This document shows positions 1 to 6,651 of a stretch of 9,191 nucleotides of DNA, piece after piece (position 1 is the first letter of the stretch; every line of letters starts with the position of its first letter). Source of the stretch: CAZCBJ01 sp964496705. Lineage in GTDB: Bacteria; Chloroflexota; Anaerolineae; Anaerolineales; Anaerolineaceae. Where the stretch lies: assembly GCA_964496705.1 (NCBI GenBank), contig CAZCBJ010000161.1:1-9191 (forward strand). Reading direction: 5' to 3'. Position numbers and translations under genes: made by a program. The notes under the pieces are model-generated. The model saw nothing but the letters and a program-made list of their open reading frames with translations, made no database searches and was not told the origin of the DNA.

Positions 1-586
1 GCAATGTGTAGAGCGTCACGGTGGGGGTAGGAACTTCGTATAATACTCTTTGATTGATGATTAAATGTAATGCATATAAAATTGCCGAAACCAGCATCAT
101 ACCCGCACCTAACAAGTTCACCTGATTTTCTCCGGTTTTTAGTAAGAGAAAAACTCCAGGAATGGATAAAGTTAACCGAAAGAGAGTTAACCTGCTTATT
201 GGCTGCCGATCTATGATCAGCCAGAAGGCAACAAACAGTGGATAAAAAGAATAAAGTAACTGACCAATACTGGCATTTAGTAGACCAAGGGCTGAGTAAA
301 AAAAAATTGACCCCAACCCATTAAACAGGCCGGCTAAAAAACAACCCAGCAAACCGATTGGAAAAATATAAAAAAATTGGCGCTTGAAAACCAGGGTGAT
401 GACCAGGATCAAAAATAATGCAATGCAGGTGCGCAGCATGACCACCGTAATCGGAGCGAACCCCAACATGATGGCAAATTTCCCAAAGACTGGTGCCATA
501 CCGAGAAAAAGGGAGGAGGCGACCGCAGATTGTATCCCTTTTTTCCACCAGGCTGGCAGAATGCTATTCCCAGTAAAGCGTTTCAT
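1..586 (-). CDS. EamA/DMT-family transporter, C-terminus beyond the window
   Basis: I translated this frame by hand: it is open from the ATG at 584-586 to the left edge with no stop, giving 195 residues (MKRFTGNSILPAWWKKG...). The protein is very hydrophobic, with about six membrane segments visible (roughly residues 19-41, 45-66, 73-93, 95-125, 133-149 and 156-177). Family marks of the EamA/drug-metabolite transporter repeat are present: G29-x5-GKFA near the start, 'LRTCIALFLI' in helix 2, and 'FYSALGLLNASIGQLLYSFYP' style spacing in helices 3-4. A full member has about 300 residues and ten helices, so roughly one third is missing. The start lies 13 bp after the stop of the PLP enzyme, with only a distant GGGG as a possible ribosome site, so translational coupling is likely. 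The substrate cannot be read. The family includes the threonine/homoserine exporter RhtA, which makes amino-acid export a reasonable guess given the neighbour. Confidence 0.85.
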   Translation of the reverse strand, partial: MKRFTGNSILPAWWKKGIQSAVASSLFLGMAPVFGKFAIMLGFAPITVVMLRTCIALFLILVITLVFKRQFFYIFPIGLLGCFLAGLFNGLGSIFFYSALGLLNASIGQLLYSFYPLFVAFWLIIDRQPISRLTLFRLTLSIPGVFLLLKTGENQVNLLGAGMMLVSAILYALHLIINQRVLYEVPTPTVTLYTL

Positions 587-599
587 AAAGTGACGGTTG

Positions 600-2291
600 C
601 TACCCCAACAATGCTTTCACTTCATCTACGAGATCATCACTCATGAAATCGCCTTTCTGCATCAGCGATTGGATATGACCGCGAAGCCGGTTTTTCTCTG
701 CATTGGTCAACTCCTTGGCCGTCACAACAATAACCGGTATCTCGGCTGTCTCTGGTTTTGCTTGCATGGCATCTAAGACACCAAACCCATCCATTTCTGG
801 CATCATTAGATCAAGAATAATCAGGTTGGGACGTTCTTTTTCAATTATCGCCAAGGCTTCACGGCCGTTAGTGGCTTCGAGTAAAGTAAATTCTCCCTGA
901 GATTGTAAAATTCTACGGATAAGTGTACGCACATCAGGGTTGTCATCGACAATGGCAATACAGGGAAAACGATCCACCCCGACTTTACTGAGTGCAGCCA
1001 GCAAACCTTCTTCTGAACTCTCCTCCATAGCTTGCGAAGGCGCAGCCACCGTACGAGACCAGCCCTCGCCGAGGATATTGCGTTCGATGGGCATTGTGTG
1101 CCCCGTGCAATTAATGACCACAATATCGGTGGGCTTGATTTGGCCAGCCCTAACCAATTTAACTACACCTGCGAAAGCTACAGCCGCAGCCGGCTCGACA
1201 GAAATACCTTCCATCTTGGCGAGGTAATGCATGGCGCGAAAGGCTTCCTGATCGCTGACACTCTCAAACTCGCCGGATGAGTTTTCCAGAATCCGTTTTC
1301 TCAACATGGAGTAGGTGCGCCCAGGATCGCCTGTTGCCAATGTCGCAATTAGTGTGCTGGGAATCTGAACTGGTGTCGCCGTGTCCAATCCCTGTTTCCA
1401 AGCATGGACCATCGGTGAGCATCCTTCAGCTTGAATGATTGCCATTCGGGGTATATTTTCGATGAATCCCATTTCTTTAAGTTCGATATAGCCCTTCATC
1501 ACTCCCAAGGGGCCAAGGCCACCGCTGACCGATTGAACATACCAATCCGGCGTACGCCAAATCGCGCCGCGATTTGGATTTTTTGCCTGAATGGATGGAG
1601 AGCCTAACAGGGCTGTGACCTGTTCTGAAATTTCGAAGGCGAGGGTTTTCATTGACTCGATACAGGGTATGCTCCGAGAACCAGCATCCAAGAAAAGTCC
1701 GCGTTGTCTGGCGAAGTCAGCAGCAATTATTTTAGCCTGGTCATACGTGCCGGTTATTTTTATGACCTGAGTTCCATAAATAGCAACCTCGCGCATCTTT
1801 GCGGCTGGAACCAAGCTGGTCAAAAAAGCCCATAGTTTAATCCCGGCTCTGGCGCAATAAGCTGAATAAGAAATGGCAACATTGCCGGTTGAGGCAATCA
1901 CCATCTCGGTAATACCTGCTTCCTTTAGCGCTGAAATTGTTACAGCTGCTTGTCTATCTTTGAAAGAGGCGGTAGGTCCTTGCCGTTCGTCTTTGATATA
2001 TACATTTGGGCATCCTAGCATTAATCCCAGATTGGTGGCGCGGAATAATGGGGTACCCCCTTCACCGAGAGATAAATCGGGATTTGGCGTGCGTACAGGA
2101 AGCAATTCGTGATACCGCCAAAGATTAAATGAGCGGCCAGGCAATTGCAACGAAAGGCTTTGAGAAAGCGTCTCGTAATCATATCGAGCTTCGCGCCAAC
2201 TGCTGTCGCATTTGGGGCAGTTCGGTGCGGTGGGGTAATATGGGGCTTTATGTCCGCAATCCAGACATTCAACAATAAAATGTGATGCCAT
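600..2291 (-). CDS. Threonine synthase-like PLP enzyme fused to a C-terminal response-regulator receiver domain
   Basis: 563 residues. Residues 1-35 form a zinc ribbon (Cys9, Cys12, Cys25, Cys28), as in many bacterial and archaeal threonine synthases. Residues about 55-410 are a fold-type II PLP domain: 'SLGEGGTPLFRA' at 74-85, the Schiff-base lysine Lys111 in SFKD, 'ASTGN' at 133-137, the glycine-rich 'SGGLGPLG' at 256-263, and 'CTGH' at 395-398, where Thr396 would contact the PLP ring nitrogen. Threonine synthase turns O-phosphohomoserine into threonine. Some motifs drift from the usual form: 'GPTASFKD' for NPTGSFKD, 'TGHTMP' for TGHGLKD, and 'SRSIPCIESMKT' for the NPxRxEGQKT block, so the substrate is uncertain. 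After a short acidic linker (about 412-440), residues 443-563 are a complete receiver: Asp449/Asp450, phospho-acceptor Asp494 in LDLMMP, Thr524 and Lys546. Ribosome site AGGAAG lies 5 nt before the ATG. Confidence 0.92.
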   Translation of the reverse strand: MASHFIVECLDCGHKAPYYPTAPNCPKCDSSWREARYDYETLSQSLSLQLPGRSFNLWRYHELLPVRTPNPDLSLGEGGTPLFRATNLGLMLGCPNVYIKDERQGPTASFKDRQAAVTISALKEAGITEMVIASTGNVAISYSAYCARAGIKLWAFLTSLVPAAKMREVAIYGTQVIKITGTYDQAKIIAADFARQRGLFLDAGSRSIPCIESMKTLAFEISEQVTALLGSPSIQAKNPNRGAIWRTPDWYVQSVSGGLGPLGVMKGYIELKEMGFIENIPRMAIIQAEGCSPMVHAWKQGLDTATPVQIPSTLIATLATGDPGRTYSMLRKRILENSSGEFESVSDQEAFRAMHYLAKMEGISVEPAAAVAFAGVVKLVRAGQIKPTDIVVINCTGHTMPIERNILGEGWSRTVAAPSQAMEESSEEGLLAALSKVGVDRFPCIAIVDDNPDVRTLIRRILQSQGEFTLLEATNGREALAIIEKERPNLIILDLMMPEMDGFGVLDAMQAKPETAEIPVIVVTAKELTNAEKNRLRGHIQSLMQKGDFMSDDLVDEVKALLG

Positions 2292-2296
2292 ATTCG

Positions 2297-2302
2297 CTTC
2301 CT
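2297..2302 (-). promoter_or_regulatory. Ribosome binding site of the PLP enzyme-receiver gene
   Basis: On the minus strand AGGAAG is followed by 5 nt (CGAAT) and the ATG at 2289-2291. It sits in the 13 bp gap after the TGA stop of the histidine kinase (2305-2307). It fixes the start of the enzyme so that the zinc ribbon is included. Confidence 0.7.
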
Positions 2303-2304
2303 GG

Positions 2305-5300
2305 TCAGGTGATGTTGCGACTGATCCGATTCAAGGTGTCACTTAATGTATTCAACAACTCATTATCACGCAATAATCCTTTGGTCAACAGTTGCTGACC
2401 GAATTCTGCTAAAAGATTATGCTGTTCTGGCGTGAGGTCGGCTCCGGTTAAGATCAACACCGGAATGGCACTCAGTTGTGGGTTAGCTCGTAGATTCTGT
2501 AGGAAGCTGAAACCATCCAGCCCCGGCATCAGAAGGTCGAGGATGATCGCATCGGGTCGAAGTGTTTGAAGAGTGCGCCATCCCATCTCGCCGCCCTGTG
2601 CAGTTTGAACATGGTATTGAGCTGTCTCTGATAGCATTTTTGAAACAAGGCGTAGGTCAGCAGGATCGTCATCAACGATCAGAATGCTTTGTATCTGACC
2701 ATCAAAATTTATCCGGCTAAGAGCATTTACAAGGTCTTCTTGTAAAAAAGGTTTGACCAGATAATCTGCTGCTCCGAGACTGTAACCCTTTTCAGCTTGT
2801 TCAAGTATTGAACAAACCACGATAGGAATATCTCGGGTTTTCGGCTCATTTTTTAGTTCGTGCATCACCTGCCAGCCATCCACACCAGGCATCATTACAT
2901 CCAAAGTGATGGCAAAAGGTTTCAGTTCAATGGCTCGTTGTAATGCCTGTTTCGGATCAGTCAAAGCCACCACCTGATAACCTTGAGGTGTTAAATACCG
3001 TTCATACAGGCTTATCACATGGGGATCATCGTCAATTGCCAGCAAGATGAGACCCTGTTCGGATTGAGGCGTAAATTCCGGGTTATCATCTGGCTTGGGA
3101 ACAGGCAATGTGAAGAAAAATGTGCTTCCAACACCTGGCTCGCTGCGAAGCAAGCCAATCCTTCCACCGTGCATTTCGATCAAATTTTTACAAATGGATA
3201 GTCCGAGGCCGGTTCCGCCGGTTTTTCGCGTAGGCGAGTCATCGACCTGTGAAAATGGCTGAAAAAGCTTCGCGGTATCCTCCGGGGCGATGCCCATGCC
3301 CGTGTCGGTGACGGCAACCATAACTTCTGGCTTTTTGGCAGGATTGGTGGTTAATGAGGCCTCAACGGTAATGGACCCTTCGTCGGTGAATTTGGCCGCA
3401 TTGGAGAGAAAGTTTATCAAGACTTGCCTAATGCGGGTTGCGTCCGCGTTGACATTCGGAAGGTCATCTGGAATCAAATGAACCAATTTTACTGGTTTAT
3501 CTTTGACAAGACCGACCGCAGTGGACATGGCTGAATTGATCAAGTCGCTGAGATTAAATTCGGCAAATTGCAGCTCCATCTTTCCAGCTTCCAGTTTGGA
3601 AAGGTCCAAAATATCGGTGATGAGGGCAAGGAGGTGTTGACCAGAGTTATAGATTGCAGAAAGATCCTGTTTTTGCACATCGTTGATCGTACCATCAATG
3701 CCTTTGAGGATTACGCGCGAAAAGCCAATAATTGAATTTAACGGCGTCCGCAGCTCGTGGCTCATATTCGCCAAGAACTGGCTCTTCATCCGATCAACCT
3801 CGCGCATCTCTTCATAGGCTTTTTGGGCGAGTTCATAGGAGCGAACATTATCAATTGCTATGGCGATCTGATCCGCAAGAATCTGTAGAACCGCAACGTC
3901 ATCCTGCCCAAACGAATTGGTGCGTACAGATTGGATGTCCAATGCGCCAAGGATCTGATCGCCAACTTTTAGAGGCAAACCCATTTCAGCGCGTGTCTCT
4001 GGGAGGAGGGGGTTGGGAAAATAGACAGGGCTTTGGGTAATATCATTGACAATGACTGGCTTTCCGGTGGCAGTAGCAGTTCCTATGATCGACCGAGACC
4101 CAATTGCCAACCGATGGCCGCGTTGTTTCATCTCCTTTCCTGCTTCACCTGTCGATTCCTGAACAACAGCAAAAGCGCGTTCTTCGTCTATCAAAAAAAT
4201 GGAAACATGGTAGTAATTGAAACGCTCGCGAAGCAAATTGACTATTCGGGTAAGCAATATATCCAAGGCAAGGGTGTTGGTTGTGTCGCGGGCAATTTCA
4301 GCAGCAGTCTGAAGCTCCAATGCGCGCTGTTGGGCTTGTTGTAAAAGATGTTGCCTTTCCAAAGCCACCGCAATGCCATTTCCCGCTACTTGCAGGACGC
4401 GTGCATCTTCAGAGGTGAAATTTGTGGGTGTGCTGGAGGCCACCAAGAGTATCCCCACTCTATGACCGGATGTATGCAGAGGCACGATAAAGCCTGATTG
4501 CATGCCTAATTGCTCAAGGGTTCGTTTGCTATATGTATCCAAATTTGAATTGTGGATATCAGCGTAAATAGAAATTTCCGATGATAATGCTGCCATGATG
4601 GGTAAGCTGGAGGCATGGAAAATATTCCCAAGGTTGGGAGACTCACCATGAATATCATAACTGCCGATTAACTCAAACTCAGTTGATTCATTTTCAATGC
4701 CAGAGTGATTCGCCAATAACATAATACGGTTGGCGCCAGGAGGTAAAACGGTGGTGGCGATCAATGTGACCAAATCCTGAGGGTTCCCGGCCTTAGATAT
4801 TCCGCTGCTGACCTGAAAGAGTTGTTCGGTTTCTTTTAGCGCCTCTTGAGTCTGTTCAAAAGATGTTTGTACTTGCTCCAGCAGATATTCCCGGCTGAAG
4901 GTATTGGCGAGGCCATTTGCAACAACCATCAGAGCGCTGATTTCTTCGATTTCCCATTGATGAGGTTTTTGAAAATGATCGAAGACAAGAATTCCTGGAA
5001 GTTCAAGACTTCCTGGAACCGCAAGAACGAGCCTGGATTGAACGCCATCGGATTCCAGCCATTCTCTTTCAGCTGAAGGCAATTGGTGAGCATCACCTGC
5101 CATCCAACCCTTCACCTGGAGGTGTTGAACGAGGTGTGGAAAATGCTTAATGAGAAGTGGAGGACGATCGGAATCTTGGGGGTCACTTCTAAATGAATTG
5201 TAAGCCCATTGCGAGGTGATTTGCCAGAATAAGCCTGATGCATGGTTGACTATCCGAGCATAGCTGACACGATCGACCTGGGCTGCCTGGGCCAATATTT

Positions 5301-5862
5301 GGAGAATGTCTTGAAGATTGCGCGTGCCCGATTGCGTCAACGCAGCGATTGCACGAGCAATGTTGGATTGATATCGCTCGCGGTTTTCAATGGTAGATAA
5401 TGCTTTTCGAACTTCACTGTATAACTGCGCATTTTCAAGAGCTAACGCCAATTGAGTGATTACTTCCTGAACGAATAGAATATCATCTTCCGTCCAACGC
5501 CGGTTTGAATTATCATCCAGCATTTCCAGAAGCGCTATGCCTCTGTCACTAATATGAAATGGAACTGCCAACGCTGCGGGAGTATCAACATGGCTTATCG
5601 ACGAGAGGCCTCCTTCGCGCAGGCTGCGTTGTCCGGCATGTGACCAGACATCTTTTGAGGAACGAATTGTCCCAGCCTCAATGGCAATTCCGGAATGAGG
5701 CGCCAATTCGGAAGGTGGTTGATGAAGAAGCGCGGTTTGTTTTGGATCGACTTTTGTGGTTGAGGCAGCCTGAAAGATATCCGCATCCGGCTGTGAAATA
5801 TCATCTGTCTGCAGATTCGCAAAAAGGTTATCCAGCCGGCTGCGAAGTCGTTTCTTTGACAT
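2305..5862 (-). CDS. Soluble hybrid histidine kinase: four GAF-type regions, HisKA-HATPase, two receivers
   Basis: 1185 residues from the ATG at 5860-5862; no membrane segment or signal peptide, so it is cytosolic. Residues 1-20 are basic and unrecognised. Residues about 20-145 look like the back half of a GAF domain, ending in 'LALALENAQLYSE'. GAF domains follow at about 166-322, 346-504 and 516-674; the last has the 'YHVSIFL ... ADQIAIAI' pattern. The kinase core has the H-box SHELRTPLN with His702, N-box Asn821, G1 DTGMGI (853-858) and G2 GGTGLGLSI (882-890). Receiver 1 (about 937-1050) has phospho-acceptor Asp988, Ser1018 and Lys1037 in 'VKPF'. Receiver 2 (about 1058-1180) has Asp1109, Thr1139 and Lys1161 in 'TKG'. 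There is no HPt or DNA-binding domain, so the signal must pass to another protein. None of the GAF regions contains cysteine, which argues against a covalently bound bilin. The frame stays open for 66 more codons inside parA, but the ribosome site supports this start. Confidence 0.93.
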   Translation of the reverse strand: MSKKRLRSRLDNLFANLQTDDISQPDADIFQAASTTKVDPKQTALLHQPPSELAPHSGIAIEAGTIRSSKDVWSHAGQRSLREGGLSSISHVDTPAALAVPFHISDRGIALLEMLDDNSNRRWTEDDILFVQEVITQLALALENAQLYSEVRKALSTIENRERYQSNIARAIAALTQSGTRNLQDILQILAQAAQVDRVSYARIVNHASGLFWQITSQWAYNSFRSDPQDSDRPPLLIKHFPHLVQHLQVKGWMAGDAHQLPSAEREWLESDGVQSRLVLAVPGSLELPGILVFDHFQKPHQWEIEEISALMVVANGLANTFSREYLLEQVQTSFEQTQEALKETEQLFQVSSGISKAGNPQDLVTLIATTVLPPGANRIMLLANHSGIENESTEFELIGSYDIHGESPNLGNIFHASSLPIMAALSSEISIYADIHNSNLDTYSKRTLEQLGMQSGFIVPLHTSGHRVGILLVASSTPTNFTSEDARVLQVAGNGIAVALERQHLLQQAQQRALELQTAAEIARDTTNTLALDILLTRIVNLLRERFNYYHVSIFLIDEERAFAVVQESTGEAGKEMKQRGHRLAIGSRSIIGTATATGKPVIVNDITQSPVYFPNPLLPETRAEMGLPLKVGDQILGALDIQSVRTNSFGQDDVAVLQILADQIAIAIDNVRSYELAQKAYEEMREVDRMKSQFLANMSHELRTPLNSIIGFSRVILKGIDGTINDVQKQDLSAIYNSGQHLLALITDILDLSKLEAGKMELQFAEFNLSDLINSAMSTAVGLVKDKPVKLVHLIPDDLPNVNADATRIRQVLINFLSNAAKFTDEGSITVEASLTTNPAKKPEVMVAVTDTGMGIAPEDTAKLFQPFSQVDDSPTRKTGGTGLGLSICKNLIEMHGGRIGLLRSEPGVGSTFFFTLPVPKPDDNPEFTPQSEQGLILLAIDDDPHVISLYERYLTPQGYQVVALTDPKQALQRAIELKPFAITLDVMMPGVDGWQVMHELKNEPKTRDIPIVVCSILEQAEKGYSLGAADYLVKPFLQEDLVNALSRINFDGQIQSILIVDDDPADLRLVSKMLSETAQYHVQTAQGGEMGWRTLQTLRPDAIILDLLMPGLDGFSFLQNLRANPQLSAIPVLILTGADLTPEQHNLLAEFGQQLLTKGLLRDNELLNTLSDTLNRISRNIT

Positions 5863-6613
5863 ACTCCTGTATCTCCTGAGCGAGCGCACGATATTGAAAT
5901 GCCGAACGACTTTTTGGTGCGTGGTTGGTGATGGGTAATCCGGCGATGGAGCTTTCTCGTAATTTTGTGTCAACCTCGATAATGGTCCGGAAAAGACCAT
6001 TTTCAAAATTCGCGTGCAATTGACAACTAAGATCGCGATGTATTCTATTACGTCGATCAAACATGGTTAACAACAGTCGATAGGTGAGAATTGGGTTGGC
6101 TTCACTGCGAACTTTGCGAACGGTGTTCATCAGTGCCCGTAGAGCGTATATCGAGAAGAATTCGGGTTGGGTGGGAATAATCAATAGATTTGAGGCTGTA
6201 AGCGCATTGACCGTAACCGCGCCTAAAAATGGCGGATTGTCAATAATGAGGAAATCATAAGGTAATTGCTCGTTGACCAGGTTACTTTGAAGGATTTTTT
6301 CATGTTCAGGGCGTGAAGGTATAGAGCGTTCCAAAAGGCTGATTTGTTTATTGGATGGTACCAGGTCAAGGTTAGGTACTTCAGTTGTGCGGATCAACTG
6401 TTTTATTGGGGCGCCCTCAATAAAAGACTTTGCGATTGACTCTGTGACTTTTGATGGGTCAGAACCCAGGGCCAGCGACAGGTTTCCTTGGCCATCCATA
6501 TCGAGTAAAAGCACTCTGGCGCCGGTTTCAACCAAAGCTGCACCCAGAGAAATACTGGTGGTTGTTTTTGCGACGCCACCTTTTTCATTTGCTACTGATA
6601 TGATGTAAGTCAT
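5828..6613 (-). CDS. Orphan ParA/Soj-family ATPase (MinD/ParA superfamily)
   Basis: 261 residues from the ATG at 6611-6613, a usual length for small ParA proteins without an N-terminal DNA-binding domain. The deviant Walker A is KGGVAKTTT (11-19), with signature Lys11 and catalytic Lys16; Ala15 replaces the commoner Gly. Walker A' is 'LLLDMDGQGN' (35-44), with Gly41 where Pro is usual. Walker B is 'FLIIDNPP' (121-128) with Asp125. The later block 'TMFDRRNRIHRDL' and the C-terminal 'VDTKLRESSIAGLPI' are typical of ParA. Such ATPases dimerise on ATP and move plasmids, chromosomes, chemoreceptor arrays or other cargo over the nucleoid. No ParB gene or parS-like repeat is visible, and the gene overlaps the histidine kinase by 35 bp, so a role in placing or regulating the signalling proteins is more likely than DNA partition. 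That role is inference. A GTG at 6629-6631 is a possible alternative start but precedes the ribosome site. Confidence 0.93.
   Translation of the reverse strand: MTYIISVANEKGGVAKTTTSISLGAALVETGARVLLLDMDGQGNLSLALGSDPSKVTESIAKSFIEGAPIKQLIRTTEVPNLDLVPSNKQISLLERSIPSRPEHEKILQSNLVNEQLPYDFLIIDNPPFLGAVTVNALTASNLLIIPTQPEFFSIYALRALMNTVRKVRSEANPILTYRLLLTMFDRRNRIHRDLSCQLHANFENGLFRTIIEVDTKLRESSIAGLPITNHAPKSRSAFQYRALAQEIQEYVKETTSQPAG
5872..5877 (-). promoter_or_regulatory. Ribosome binding site deciding the histidine kinase start
   Basis: AGGAGA on the minus strand, 9 nt before the ATG at 5860-5862. It lies inside the last codons of the ParA gene. It favours this ATG over the upstream in-frame ATG at 6058-6060, which would bury about 230 bp of overlap in parA. 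A second AGGAG sits only 1 nt from the ATG and is too close to be the main site. Confidence 0.75.
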
Positions 6614-6622
6614 GACGAACCG

Positions 6623-6629
6623 TCCTTCC
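6623..6629 (-). promoter_or_regulatory. Ribosome binding site deciding the ParA start
   Basis: GGAAGGA on the minus strand, 9 nt before the ATG at 6611-6613. Starting at the in-frame GTG (6629-6631) would place this site inside the coding sequence and add six residues (MEGRFV) ahead of the usual ParA beginning 'MTYIISVANEKGG'. The ATG is therefore preferred. Confidence 0.7.
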
Positions 6630-6651
6630 ACTTGGTTAAGAACATAATCGG

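Noticed and set aside
321..593. Short open frames of about 70-75 codons on both strands near the left edge
   Set aside because: They lie out of frame over the hand-translated transporter, which is open from 586 to the edge and has clear membrane-protein character.
3732..4344. Plus-strand open frames of about 100 codons inside the kinase gene
   Set aside because: They are opposite conserved GAF and H-box coding sequence and show no family features; they are antisense shadows.
3841..5805. Phytochrome-type photosensor
   Set aside because: None of the kinase's GAF regions contains a cysteine and there is no PAS-GAF-PHY order, so covalent bilin binding is not supported.
5863..6060. Upstream extension of the histidine kinase by 66 residues
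   Set aside because: It would overlap parA by about 230 bp. The extra residues have no domain character, while an AGGAGA site lies 9 nt before the internal ATG at 5862.
5828..6613. Plasmid or chromosome partition locus
   Set aside because: No ParB-like gene follows ParA and I saw no repeated palindromes of parS type; the neighbours are signalling genes.
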